The notes below the pieces were generated by a model. The model saw only the letters and a list, made by a program, of their open reading frames with translations, searched no databases and was not told the DNA's origin. DNA of 64,000 bases from Halobacteriovoraceae bacterium (lineage in GTDB: Bacteria; Bdellovibrionota; Bacteriovoracia; Bacteriovoracales; Bacteriovoracaceae): positions 248,001 through 312,000 of the forward strand of contig PASN01000013.1 of assembly GCA_002711995.1 (NCBI GenBank), given 5' to 3'. Both the position numbers and the translations under genes were made by a program. Below, in pieces: positions 44,414 to 53,560 of the stretch. Positions within the stretch are counted from its first letter, which is position 1; each line of letters starts with the position of its first letter.

Positions 44414-45072
44414 GATCCAAATATATCCCCTCTGGGGCGACTGGTATCAAGTCGCTCCAACATTTTCATAAATTCATCTCGGGGTATTTCCTCTCCACCC
44501 AAAGACTCAACCACTGGTGTAACCATTTGAGTGTCCAAGAACCGAAGTCCCGCTTCTTTTAAAGTTTCCACTAGATGTGCTAGGCAGGCCTTTGATGCGT
44601 TAGTTTTACTGTGAAACATCGATTCACCTGAAATTATTTCTCCTATGCAAACTCCATAAAGACCACCGACAAGCTCTCCATCTAGATATGCTTCTACTCT
44701 ATAGGCCTTCCCTTTGTGAAATAATTTTTTATATCCTTCGATAATTTCAGAGTTGATCCAAGTACCGGCCTCATGCTTCCTTTTTTGTTGGGCGCAACTG
44801 TAAATTACTGCTTCAAAATCTTGATTGAAGCTCATTTGGAAAGGTTTCTTTTTTAGAAATTTTCCAAGGGATCGGGGGATATGGAAATTCTTGAGTTTTA
44901 TTAGACCTCGAGGATCTGGAGCAAACCAAGTTAGAGGCAGCTCCTTACTTACTGGCCAAGGAAATATGCCATGTGTGTACGCCTCAATCAATACTTCCGG
45001 CTCGAGAGAGCCCCCAACGGCCAAAAGTCCGTCCTCGCTTGCAAACTTAACGTCAGGAAACTTTACTGGCAT
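44410..45072 (-). CDS. aat: Leucyl/phenylalanyl-tRNA--protein transferase
   Basis: 220 residues. It adds Leu or Phe to N-terminal Arg or Lys of proteins, making them N-degron substrates for ClpAP/ClpS. Family features: GLLAVGGSLEPEVLIEAYTHGIFPW near the N-terminus, LTWFAPDPRGLI, and the later ESMFHSKTNASKACLAHLV block with a final LDTQMVTPVVESLGG. Converges with the desaturase gene (4-base stop overlap) and its start overlaps the upstream ureohydrolase stop by 10 bases. Confidence 0.95.
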   Translation of the reverse strand: MPVKFPDVKFASEDGLLAVGGSLEPEVLIEAYTHGIFPWPVSKELPLTWFAPDPRGLIKLKNFHIPRSLGKFLKKKPFQMSFNQDFEAVIYSCAQQKRKHEAGTWINSEIIEGYKKLFHKGKAYRVEAYLDGELVGGLYGVCIGEIISGESMFHSKTNASKACLAHLVETLKEAGLRFLDTQMVTPVVESLGGEEIPRDEFMKMLERLDTSRPRGDIFGS

Positions 45073-46160
45073 TGTCTTTGAGCAATCTCAATAAACTTGG
45101 TGACTATAGACTTGGCACTTTGAAGAGTTGTGTGAGGCTCAAGTGACTTTGGGTCCTTCATATAACTGGAAACGAATGGAGCTACCTCCACCAAGTCTGC
45201 ACCAGTTACTTTGAATTTTTCACCAATGGCCTCTATTAAGGCGATGCCTTCATGAGGCGCAAGCCCTCCAGACTCTGGAGTTCCTGTGCTGGAAGCGTAC
45301 GCGGCATCTAGGAAATCTATATCAAAGCTTATATAAACTTCATCGATTTCTCTTTTTTTAAGGTAGCTCATCGTTTCATCTATAATGGCGCCGAGGCCTT
45401 TCGATTTAAAGTCTTGCGCCCAGTACTGCTGAATGCCAAGCTTTTCTGTCCAAAACTCTTTTGGCCTGCCTGAGGATCTTATTCCGTATTGAAGAAGGTC
45501 AGAAGGGGAGTCAAGGTGCTCAATCATATGATAGGCCCATGAGGCAAAGCATATGTCCACTCCAAGTCTTTTATCCATCAGATCTGTATGCGCGTCGAAG
45601 TGGATGATGCCCACTTTCTTGCCTTGCTCTTTTTTTGCTTTGATCCAAGATTTCACAAGAGGGTAGCTTACGGAGTGATCTCCACCAAGACTGATTAGTG
45701 CTCGCTCAGGAAAGTTTTTAAAAAACTCATATGAAAAGTCTTCGGCAATGCTCAGAGCGCTAACCGGAAGATCTTTGCCATTATAGAGCTCCTGCTGGCA
45801 CTGTTTTAAGGTTTCTTTGTTTAGGTATTTGTCATGGAGAAAGTGTGGAATGGTTTTAGTGTCGCCAAGGTCGATGACCTTATCAAGTTCCAGTTCGCTT
45901 CTTATAAAAAGAGGCCCCCAGTTTGCTCCACGCTGAATTCCACCTCCGATATCTGATGTGATTCCAAAAAGGGCAGGACAATTGTTGGATTCTAGATTTT
46001 TAAAACTTTCTTTCCATTTGGCCTTTACTTCTTTGGCCTCGGTAGTGTTGTAAAGAGATTGATGGTAGTTGTCCTTTAGAACCTTTGCCGTGTGGACTGT
46101 GTAAACTCCGTTTCCTGGAGGGCATAGATATTCTTTTGCCTTTTGAATTAAGTCTGACAT
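45063..46160 (-). CDS. Ureohydrolase (arginase/agmatinase/formiminoglutamase family)
   Basis: 365 residues. Mn-binding motifs of the family are intact: GGDHSVSYPL, FDAHTDL (DAHTD) and SFDIDFLDAAYA (DIDFLD). The N-terminal 60 residues extend beyond the minimal enzyme. It hydrolyses a guanidino-type substrate; the closest general pattern is the formiminoglutamase/HutG-like branch, but no his-utilisation gene is nearby so the substrate is open. AGGAAT lies before the ATG. It is 10 bases downstream of the 2-hydroxyacid dehydrogenase gene, and aat follows, so the three form one unit. Confidence 0.82.
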   Translation of the reverse strand: MSDLIQKAKEYLCPPGNGVYTVHTAKVLKDNYHQSLYNTTEAKEVKAKWKESFKNLESNNCPALFGITSDIGGGIQRGANWGPLFIRSELELDKVIDLGDTKTIPHFLHDKYLNKETLKQCQQELYNGKDLPVSALSIAEDFSYEFFKNFPERALISLGGDHSVSYPLVKSWIKAKKEQGKKVGIIHFDAHTDLMDKRLGVDICFASWAYHMIEHLDSPSDLLQYGIRSSGRPKEFWTEKLGIQQYWAQDFKSKGLGAIIDETMSYLKKREIDEVYISFDIDFLDAAYASSTGTPESGGLAPHEGIALIEAIGEKFKVTGADLVEVAPFVSSYMKDPKSLEPHTTLQSAKSIVTKFIEIAQRQCQ

Positions 46161-46169
46161 GTATGATTC

Positions 46170-47147
46170 CTATAAGTAATTTATTGATTTCCCGGTCAAT
46201 ACAATATTCTTGTTTTTATCCAAGAATTTTTCAACTTCTCCCTTGGAGTGACTTTGAATAAACTCAGAAACGATCTTCTTTTCAAACTTAACGATATCCT
46301 CGTTAAGGTAATCATAAACTCCGGCAATGTGGGAAGTCTTGTTCACATTTTCCATGTCTAACATATATCCGGGAGAAAAGGGCTCTTGGTTAAAGACATC
46401 AAGGTATGCACTGGACTTTTCATTCTTTTTCATCCAATTGATCAGATCTTCCTCATTTATGATTTCACCTCTGGCAGCGTTAATGATAGTGGCGCTGCTT
46501 GAGATCTTTTTAAGAAAGTTTTGATCGATCAAAGATCGGCTCGATTTGGTTAAAGAAGCTGCAACAATAATGATATTTTTATCTTTGATTAAATTATCAC
46601 TTAATTTATTAAAAACGTTTTTAGCACTCGTTTTAACGAAAGGGTCAAAGACTTGGACCTCGGAACAGAGTGGCAGAAGACTTTGATAAATGAGGTTCCC
46701 TATTTCTCCGTAACCAAGAATTAAAACCTTTTGGTCTCTCAGAAGACCTCTGTCCCATTTCCTGTCGCTTGACCAGTGGGAGTGGTTTTTAATGGGTGTA
46801 AATTTATGAAATATTGAACTTAGGGTGTACTCGGCCACAGCATTCGATCTTATGGGATTTCCAACGATTATCGGGAAATCCACATTTTCTACAAAGGTTT
46901 TAGGAAAATTGTCATGTCCGCTATTGGGGTGGATCATTAAGACTGTTTTGTCTAATAGGGTGAGGGGCAGCTCTGTTGGCTCTGTATGGGTATTGCTAAT
47001 GAGAACAAATGGGTCACTTTCATTGGCCTCTGTTAAGCTTTTAAGATACTTGACCCCAGGAACGGATTCAAGCTCCTCTTTCTCCATTTTAAAGAAATTG
47101 CTGTCTTGGTAACTTGATGAATTTGTTCGGTATATTTGTATTTGCAT
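46170..47147 (-). CDS. D-2-hydroxyacid dehydrogenase-like NAD(P) protein
   Basis: About 325 residues, starting at ATG 47147 (a TTG at 47153 is the alternative). The Rossmann motif LILGYGEIGNLIYQSLL is followed by the catalytic Arg region INAARGEIINEEDL, an acidic YLDVFNQEPF, and a His in TSHIAGVYDY. These are the features of the D-lactate/3-phosphoglycerate/formate dehydrogenase family. The substrate is not evident. It heads the aat-ureohydrolase unit. Confidence 0.82.
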   Translation of the reverse strand: MQIQIYRTNSSSYQDSNFFKMEKEELESVPGVKYLKSLTEANESDPFVLISNTHTEPTELPLTLLDKTVLMIHPNSGHDNFPKTFVENVDFPIIVGNPIRSNAVAEYTLSSIFHKFTPIKNHSHWSSDRKWDRGLLRDQKVLILGYGEIGNLIYQSLLPLCSEVQVFDPFVKTSAKNVFNKLSDNLIKDKNIIIVAASLTKSSRSLIDQNFLKKISSSATIINAARGEIINEEDLINWMKKNEKSSAYLDVFNQEPFSPGYMLDMENVNKTSHIAGVYDYLNEDIVKFEKKIVSEFIQSHSKGEVEKFLDKNKNIVLTGKSINYL

Positions 47148-47284
47148 GCCCAAATTTTAATTTAAAAATAAGGTTGAGACCAGCAATAGATTTGAGATGG
47201 TATGGTACAGCAAGTCAAATCCGCACAATACTGGCTAAAATAGGAGAAAACGTGTAGGATGCCCATAAAATTACAGGAGAAAAG

Positions 47285-48064
47285 ATGATTTCAATTAAGT
47301 CCTCAAGAGAAGTAGAAATTATGAAAGAATCTTGTCAACTTGCGGCAAGGACTCTGAATTTCATAGAAAAAAAGCTAAAGGTTGGAATGACAACGGAAGA
47401 AGTTAACCAGCTTTGTCATGACTTTATTACCGACGCTGGAGCTTATCCTTCGCCTTTGAACTATCATGGATTTCCAAAGTCCGTATGCACCTCTTTAAAT
47501 GAAGTAATCTGTCATGGGATTCCTAGCGAAAAAGATGTTCTCAAAGATGGAGATCTATTGAATATTGACGTTACGACTTTCTACAAAAAGTTTCATGGTG
47601 ACACAAATAGAACATTCTATATTGGCAATGTAAGTGAAGAGAAGAAAAAACTTGTTCGCACAACTTACGAATGCATGATGGCCGGCATCGGTGTTTGTAA
47701 ACCAGGTGCAAGACTTGGCGATGTTGGGGCGATTATTGAAGAGATTGCTCACGACAATGGATACAGTGTTGTTCATGAGTACTGTGGGCATGGAATTGGA
47801 AGAGAGTTTCATGAAGATCCTCAGGTTCTTCACTACGGTAAGAAAGGAACTGGGGTTGAACTTAAACCAGGAATGACTTTTACTATTGAACCAATGATTA
47901 ATATGGGTAAAAGACACTGCAAGCTTTTAAAGGATGACTGGACTGTCATTACTAAAGATGGAAAGCCTTCTGCCCAGTTTGAGCACACAATTCTTATAAC
48001 TGATGATGGATATGAGATTCTAACTCTTGATCCAGACGGCCGACAGGAGCCGGCATTAGATTAA
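47285..48064 (+). CDS. map: Methionine aminopeptidase, type I
   Basis: 259 residues. Removes initiator Met from nascent proteins. The five metal ligands are present in order: Asp in LLNIDVTTF, Asp in HGDTNRTF, His in YCGHGIGREFHEDP, Glu in FTIEPMI and Glu in QFEHTILIT. The SVCTSLNEVICHGIP segment with the active-site His is intact. AGGAG lies before the ATG. Confidence 0.97.
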   Translation: MISIKSSREVEIMKESCQLAARTLNFIEKKLKVGMTTEEVNQLCHDFITDAGAYPSPLNYHGFPKSVCTSLNEVICHGIPSEKDVLKDGDLLNIDVTTFYKKFHGDTNRTFYIGNVSEEKKKLVRTTYECMMAGIGVCKPGARLGDVGAIIEEIAHDNGYSVVHEYCGHGIGREFHEDPQVLHYGKKGTGVELKPGMTFTIEPMINMGKRHCKLLKDDWTVITKDGKPSAQFEHTILITDDGYEILTLDPDGRQEPALD

Positions 48065-48070
48065 AATATT

Positions 48071-48781
48071 ATGAATAACCGTCCATCAGTGGAGACTGAC
48101 AGTTTTGCGCTTGAGGTCTTCATTGACTCCACCGACACTCTATATAAAGTTAAATACACGGCCAAGGATTCTTCTTACGAAGGACTTGGCTCGTCCTTAG
48201 ACACCTTAGAAAATAGAAATATCAATGAAGTGATTGAGTTGGGGACTAATGATGTTTTTTCACCTTCATCGTTGCCCGCTGATTGGATTCTATACTCTGT
48301 AAAGGAACTCATTAAGGCCCATCAGGGTAGTGATATAACCAAACTTGACACTGAAAATGTTAACATCGATGAACTTGTTTGCAGGTGTAAATTTCTAGAC
48401 AAAAAGTCTATTCAGGATTCGTTTATCGAGGCCAGGGGAGACTTTAAGAAAGCGATTCTCAAAACTAACGCCTCATTGATCTGTTCATCTTGTTCTAGCG
48501 ATGTAAGGCAGATATTTGAAGAACTAGATTTTCCTGAGGAAAAAGAAAGAGTTGAGAAAATAAAACAAAACATCACTGAAGGCCTAAAGGACTTCGCCAT
48601 GTTTAGCCCTGCGGAATACGCTCAAACAACCTTAGAGGTGGCGAGTGTTAAGGGTGATACAGTCAAAATAAAAGTGAACAATCGTCCCGAAGGACTTAAT
48701 AGAAAGCAGATTAAGGAAACCTTGGAGAACTACCTAGGTCCTAAGGCCCTTGAGGGGATTAAGCTATCTGTTTTTTATTAA
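48071..48781 (+). CDS. BFD-like [2Fe-2S] protein with NifU-like ends
   Basis: 236 residues. The centre has the BFD/NifU-middle [2Fe-2S] motif: LVCRCKFLDKKSI with Cys 104 and 106, then ICSSCSSDVRQ with Cys 138 and 141 (C-x-C...C-x-x-C). The N-terminal 90 residues loosely resemble the NifU scaffold domain but its cluster Cys are missing. The C-terminal part may be a small alpha/beta domain. A role in Fe-S storage or electron transfer is inferred. It starts 6 bases after map. Confidence 0.7.
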   Translation: MNNRPSVETDSFALEVFIDSTDTLYKVKYTAKDSSYEGLGSSLDTLENRNINEVIELGTNDVFSPSSLPADWILYSVKELIKAHQGSDITKLDTENVNIDELVCRCKFLDKKSIQDSFIEARGDFKKAILKTNASLICSSCSSDVRQIFEELDFPEEKERVEKIKQNITEGLKDFAMFSPAEYAQTTLEVASVKGDTVKIKVNNRPEGLNRKQIKETLENYLGPKALEGIKLSVFY

Positions 48782-48792
48782 ACACCTTCAAT

Positions 48793-49464
48793 CTACCAAC
48801 CTACAGCTTTCGTAGAGTTTAACTTCTCAGGTGTTGTCGATGAGGGCTCTTCTTGCGGTTTCGACTCTCTTTCCCCTTGATAAATATGCACTGCTGCTCT
48901 TCCCGCTCTACCATCAGAAACCCAATCTCTAGCTCCAACATCCAGTTGATTTAGTTCTCCTGAATGAAACCTGGCCTTGGGACCAAAAATTTCTCGAAGA
49001 TCCCCAACAGTTAGGTGCCTATCTAGAACCCCGCTTTCACAAGTGACAACAAGGTCACCATCTATTGAGTCGAATTCCACAAGTCCAATCTGAGCGTAGT
49101 CGCGATCATAGAAAAATGATTTTAAAGAATTCCAAAATTTGTTTTTGTCCCAACTTATTCCACCAAAAGAACCTGAAAGCTTCAATCTGTATTTTTTAGC
49201 AAGGACCTTTCCTTCTTCAATGACATCTTTGTCTAATGCAAGAACTCGGCAGTAAGGATTAACTGGCCAGTCTATAATTTTGCCTTTTGATATCCACAAC
49301 CCCCCCTTGAAGGAGGTACTAATTGGAAGTGGGATTTCCATGGTCATTTCTGATATCTCAGTTACAGGAGTTTTATCTATAATGGTCTTCACCTTTTCTG
49401 CATAAGCGGTTGAACATAAGCTGCAGAAAACAATAGTGGTGAAGCAGATTTTGCCGAACGTCAT
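48793..49464 (-). CDS. Secreted protein of unknown function
   Basis: 223 residues with a signal peptide (cleaves after about residue 22, AYA). A beta-rich central region includes YCRVLALDKD and LVVTCESGVLDRHLTVGDLREIFGP, with a likely Cys pair. The C-terminus ends in a Pro/Ser/Glu-rich tail. No family recognised. It converges with the BFD gene 11 bases away. Confidence 0.65.
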   Translation of the reverse strand: MTFGKICFTTIVFCSLCSTAYAEKVKTIIDKTPVTEISEMTMEIPLPISTSFKGGLWISKGKIIDWPVNPYCRVLALDKDVIEEGKVLAKKYRLKLSGSFGGISWDKNKFWNSLKSFFYDRDYAQIGLVEFDSIDGDLVVTCESGVLDRHLTVGDLREIFGPKARFHSGELNQLDVGARDWVSDGRAGRAAVHIYQGERESKPQEEPSSTTPEKLNSTKAVGW

Positions 49465-49531
49465 TGAATGCTCCTAAAAAGTTATCTAGAATCTTATCGG
49501 ATTTAAATCAGAATAATTTAGAGATATACTT

Positions 49532-50113
49532 TTAGCATTTAATTTGTTTAGGGTTAAGTTTCTGAAGCTTCATGAATACTTTCTTCGGCTCTTTAATGCT
49601 GTCCATCACTCTTTTTATCCCAACATCCTGCAATATATATTGCATTTGCTCAAAAAACGGGGCGAGTTCTGGAATTTCCTTTTGAATACAATTGGCCTTT
49701 GGCAAGGACGCCTGAATATGAGTGACAAACTTAATGAATAAAGTTGCACTGTGCTCTCTAAGCTCGTCTAGATTGGATTGGTCAATGGCGAACTTTCTTG
49801 GAGACCTAAGCTTGGAGTATTTAGATGTGAAAACCTGCTCTCCTGTCATTAGATATTCAAGTATTTTGATGGAAGGGTGTTGAGAGGAGCACACGGAATT
49901 GACGTATTTTTTGTCCATTTCAATTGATTCTCTCAATTGAACAAGGGCTCCAATAATATCCTGATTAAGCTTATAGACATAGCCGCCTATCTTGTTCTTA
50001 TGAAATCTCGCTTCCTCCTGACCAAGACACAACATGAACTTCTTGGGTTTAGAGTGTGCTGTGGAAGCGAATAAAACAACAGAGAGGGTTAAAATCAGTT
50101 TATGCATATTCAA
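49532..50113 (-). CDS. Secreted helical protein of unknown function
   Basis: 193 residues with a signal peptide (cleaves after about residue 21, AHS); the second ATG at 50107 is an alternative start. The mature protein is helical and basic, with four Cys. The C-terminal MQYILQDVGIKRVMDSI segment is amphipathic. No family recognised. It is 67 bases upstream of the other secreted protein in the same direction. Confidence 0.65.
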   Translation of the reverse strand: MNMHKLILTLSVVLFASTAHSKPKKFMLCLGQEEARFHKNKIGGYVYKLNQDIIGALVQLRESIEMDKKYVNSVCSSQHPSIKILEYLMTGEQVFTSKYSKLRSPRKFAIDQSNLDELREHSATLFIKFVTHIQASLPKANCIQKEIPELAPFFEQMQYILQDVGIKRVMDSIKEPKKVFMKLQKLNPKQIKC

Positions 50114-50198
50114 ATGCTAGCAAAGCACTCCCTTTTTGACTATTGGGCAATGCTTCCTCCTTTTAAAACCGTAAAATAAAGGTTATATACCTGTTGTT

Positions 50199-50939
50199 AT
50201 GAAAGAGATGTCACTTACAGACCATTTAACCGAACTTCGAGTTAGACTCATTAGAATCGCTGTCATTCTGATCTTGGCGTTTGGAGTCTGCTACTCTCAA
50301 GGGGAGCTGATTCAAACTCTACTTCTAGACCCATTAAGAGATGCTCTTGGAAGTGAGGGAAAGGTTGTTTTTATTGGTTTGCTGGACAAAGTACTAACTC
50401 AGTTCCAGTTGGCCTTTTGGGCCTCAATAATATTTTCTTCACCTCTGTGGTTTAGAGAGCTATGGCTGTTTATTAGGCCAGGGCTTTACGACAAGGAAGT
50501 GAAGATCATTCTTCCATTCGTATTTGTTGGATTCCTGTTATTCTGGGCCGGCATATGCTTTGGGTACTTCATTGTATTCCCTTACACATTTGGGACCATT
50601 CTTGGGTTTGGAGTTCAAAACATCGAGGCAACCCTCAATTTGAAGGACTACATTGTCCTTGCCAGCAAGGTTCTTGTGTTCCTTGGCGTTCTCTTTCAAC
50701 TGCCGAATGTAATGCTGATTCTTGGCTTCATGGGCCTTGTTAATAAACACAATCTGGCACCTGCTCATAGGTACGTAATTGCTGGTTTTGCCGCTCTGAG
50801 CGCTATCATGACTCCTCCCGATGTCATTACTATGATGGCCTTGTGGGTGCCTATGGTGGCATTGTACGGCATTGGAGTTTTGGGCATTTATGTCATTGTG
50901 GAACCATTTAGGAAGAAGCGAGAGCCGACCTTCAACTAG
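50199..50939 (+). CDS. tatC: Twin-arginine translocase subunit TatC
   Basis: 246 residues, six transmembrane segments as expected. TatC binds the twin-arginine signal of folded exported proteins. Visible are the N-terminal MSLTDHLTELRVRLIR, the PLWFRELWLFIRPGLYDKE segment with the usual conserved Glu, and FQLPNVMLILG and SAIMTPPD in later helices. No tatA/B gene is in this window. The first ATG (50199) and the fourth codon (50208) are both possible starts. Confidence 0.96.
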   Translation: MKEMSLTDHLTELRVRLIRIAVILILAFGVCYSQGELIQTLLLDPLRDALGSEGKVVFIGLLDKVLTQFQLAFWASIIFSSPLWFRELWLFIRPGLYDKEVKIILPFVFVGFLLFWAGICFGYFIVFPYTFGTILGFGVQNIEATLNLKDYIVLASKVLVFLGVLFQLPNVMLILGFMGLVNKHNLAPAHRYVIAGFAALSAIMTPPDVITMMALWVPMVALYGIGVLGIYVIVEPFRKKREPTFN

Positions 50940-50995
50940 CCCCCTATACCATTTAAGAAAAGTCAGCCGTTCACCGACAAGTAGGTGAGGTTGAG

Positions 50996-51676
50996 ATGAT
51001 CATTGAAGCAATAAATGTAGTTTATAGGGTGCCAAATGGACAAACCGTCTACGAAGGCCTGAGTCTGCAGGTGAGACCTGGTGAATTTTTGGGCATTCTA
51101 GGACGCAATGGTGCGGGAAAAACCACCCTAATGGATCTCCTCACAGGCTATAGACCGATTTCTGGGGGATCCCTTAAAGTAATGGGTGAAGAGCCAATCT
51201 CCTCTCATAGGAGAAATAAAGACCAAATCTTTGTTCTTTCACATGATATCCAAATACAACAAAGCCATAAAGTTTCCAATTACTTGGAGTTCACTTCATT
51301 CTTTTATCCACTTTACGATAAAAAGCTCGAAGGAGAGTTGGTGGAATACTTCGACCTTGACCCTAGCGCCAAGTTTGGATCGCTCTCCACTGGGCAAAAG
51401 GTTAAGGCGCAAATAGTTGCAGCATTTTCATGTATGCCTAATTTGATTTTAATGGATGAGGTAACCGCAGTGCTTGATCCAGAGTCTAGAAAGAAGTTTT
51501 TTGATCTCTTGAGAACAGTAAAGAGAAGACAAGAGTGTTCGGTCGTAATGGCGACAAATATCGCTGAGGATCTCAATGGGATTGTGGACAAGGTGCTGTT
51601 TATTGATCGAAGAAAGGCAACAGTGCACAAGGTTGATGAAATCAGACACTTGTTTAATTTGGAAGACGCCGCATGA
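50996..51676 (+). CDS. ABC transporter ATP-binding protein
   Basis: 226 residues. Walker A GRNGAGKT (36-43), signature LSTGQ (130-134), Walker B LILMDE (150-155) and the switch His region. It resembles the short ABC-2 type ATPases of export systems. AGGTTGAG precedes the ATG. Its stop overlaps the start of the next gene in ATGA, so the partner is that permease-like protein. Confidence 0.92.
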   Translation: MIIEAINVVYRVPNGQTVYEGLSLQVRPGEFLGILGRNGAGKTTLMDLLTGYRPISGGSLKVMGEEPISSHRRNKDQIFVLSHDIQIQQSHKVSNYLEFTSFFYPLYDKKLEGELVEYFDLDPSAKFGSLSTGQKVKAQIVAAFSCMPNLILMDEVTAVLDPESRKKFFDLLRTVKRRQECSVVMATNIAEDLNGIVDKVLFIDRRKATVHKVDEIRHLFNLEDAA

Positions 51677-53052
51677 AAACCTATCTCCATTTTTTAAAGT
51701 CAAATCTTCTATACAACAAGGTTGAACTAAGCTTTTCTTACGGCCTCACAGGCCTTGTGTTTTGCTTTTACTTTTACCTTCGAGAGGTTGGCAGCGAAGC
51801 AATGACAGGCATGAACTTTGTGTCGATCGCTTTTTACGCCCTTTTATATGCCTTCTTTTCTAATAAAAAGAAGTTCAATTTGAAATATCTTGTGTCACTG
51901 CCAATGCCAAAAGCTCAAATGCTAATGGTTAAAACATGTTCAGATATTGTGTTCTTCGCTCCATTTATTTGTTTGGGGTTTGCTGGCGGCATCCTCTCAA
52001 AGTTGGAAGTCCACCCTTTAGCTTTGTTTGTTCTTTTAGTGCAAGCTGCCATACTCGCATCTTTGGTCTTATTCGACAGTGACGTTGAACAGCCTAGAGT
52101 TGAGAATACCAAGGCCAGTTTTGTGAATCGTTTAGTGTTTATTCGCAATAAACTCGACTTCCTATTTTCACTTGGAATCGTAGGAGGAATTGCCGCAGTT
52201 GTTTTTATCTCAAAAATTGATGAAGTGGCTGCAGGGCTAATTCTAGTGACAATAGGCTTTTTAGGAATTGGTCTAAAGTATTATCAGAGTCTCAGACTGT
52301 TAAAAGACGAATCCCTTTCATACTTTATAGTGAAGCGAGACATGCTTAAGATGGGTCTAAAGGCCTCCCTTATTGCTGCTCCGGTTGTATTTATGCATCT
52401 AAACAGTGATAAATTAAATTCTCCATTTGGATCAAATAAAGTCTTTGAGTCCATTCTCAAAAATGATTTGGGGACCCTTGAAAAATATGTAGAAACTGGA
52501 GAGCTGCCTGTTAGCAAAGGCTATACTCCTTTGTTGGTGGCCGGCAGGGTTGGAAATGTTGAAGCATTCAATCTTATCTATAGCAAGGCTGAATCAAGCA
52601 TAGACGACGTTGTGAGCGGTAAGAAGTTTTTTGGGTATGGCGTGGCACACCTTTCAGCTCTTTCGAACAACTTGAGTATGATGGAGCGGGTATTGTCAAT
52701 CAGACCTGACGCCTTGGATATGAAAACCTCTCAAAACAAAACCCCACTTATGGTTGCCGCCTCAAACTGCAAAGCAGAAATGGTGGACTATCTTTTGCAT
52801 AAAGGAGCAAATCCAAATATTCAAACAGCTAAGGGGGAAACAGCTTTAATTCTTGCTGCGAAAAGAAGCTGTATTGCAAGCACAGCTCTTCTTCTGGAGT
52901 ACAATGCCAATCCTTTAGTTAAGGATAAAAAGGGAAAGATGGCCTTGGATTATTTTGGTGAAAATAGCAAATTAAAGTATTTGTTTAAAAGAAAAATGCC
53001 TAAGGAGCACTTTGAGGCCAAAAGAGCATTGGCCTCAGAGGAAAAATTATAA
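51673..53052 (+). CDS. ABC permease-like membrane protein fused to C-terminal ankyrin repeats
   Basis: 459 residues. Residues about 20-243 contain six to seven hydrophobic segments (about 21-37, 47-63, 92-110, 116-134, 162-180, 185-203, 229-243), the right number for an ABC-2 permease half. Residues about 255-430 hold ankyrin repeats: [38 protein letters not shown] with [39 protein letters not shown] permease carrying its own protein-binding tail is rare. ATGA overlap with the ATPase gene shows they act together. Confidence 0.78.
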   Translation: MKTYLHFLKSNLLYNKVELSFSYGLTGLVFCFYFYLREVGSEAMTGMNFVSIAFYALLYAFFSNKKKFNLKYLVSLPMPKAQMLMVKTCSDIVFFAPFICLGFAGGILSKLEVHPLALFVLLVQAAILASLVLFDSDVEQPRVENTKASFVNRLVFIRNKLDFLFSLGIVGGIAAVVFISKIDEVAAGLILVTIGFLGIGLKYYQSLRLLKDESLSYFIVKRDMLKMGLKASLIAAPVVFMHLNSDKLNSPFGSNKVFESILKNDLGTLEKYVETGELPVSKGYTPLLVAGRVGNVEAFNLIYSKAESSIDDVVSGKKFFGYGVAHLSALSNNLSMMERVLSIRPDALDMKTSQNKTPLMVAASNCKAEMVDYLLHKGANPNIQTAKGETALILAAKRSCIASTALLLEYNANPLVKDKKGKMALDYFGENSKLKYLFKRKMPKEHFEAKRALASEEKL

Positions 53053-53053
53053 C

Positions 53054-53560
53054 TTAGTTTGATCCGGCTAAAATATTGGCCAGAACCTCAACCGCCAAGG
53101 CGGCTCCACCAACAAGAATGGCGGTGTTGGCCTTCTCATCATCGATAGTTTCTGTATAGGCCTCGCTTCTGTATTTTCCACCTTTAGGTATATACCTTAC
53201 TGCTGAGAGCCTATCGTCGTAAACAGACATGTTTTCATTGAGATCTTTAAGGGAGAGTGGGTCAATCTTGTTCACTTGAAATGCCATAATAAACTGACTT
53301 TCCCCTGCCTTTGCTTTTTCAAACTCTGCCTTGCCATAGATCTTGGCGTATTTTCCAACCATGTTTTCGAGTTTCTTTTTTCCAACTTTGGACTCAGATG
53401 AAAGAGGGTAGGCAAAGTCTTTTCCGTCTTCTTTGAAATAAACAAAGTACTCATGCCCATAGGTTTCTTTTTTGGTTTTTACAATCTGTCCCCAAATGGA
53501 TGGAGAAGACTGTGCGAGCACTGAAAAGCTAAAAATAAACAATGATAAAAGAATCTTCAC
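53054..53560 (-). CDS. Small secreted protein of unknown function
   Basis: 168 residues from GTG 53560 (GGAGG six bases upstream; the GTG shares a base with the upstream agmatinase stop). Signal peptide at residues 1 to about 16 (VLAQ). The mature domain has a beta-like GHEYFVYFKEDGKDFAYPL stretch and a C-terminal hydrophobic helix (TAILVGGAALAVEVLANILA). It is the last gene of the speE-agmatinase operon. Function unknown. Confidence 0.6.
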   Translation of the reverse strand: MKILLSLFIFSFSVLAQSSPSIWGQIVKTKKETYGHEYFVYFKEDGKDFAYPLSSESKVGKKKLENMVGKYAKIYGKAEFEKAKAGESQFIMAFQVNKIDPLSLKDLNENMSVYDDRLSAVRYIPKGGKYRSEAYTETIDDEKANTAILVGGAALAVEVLANILAGSN

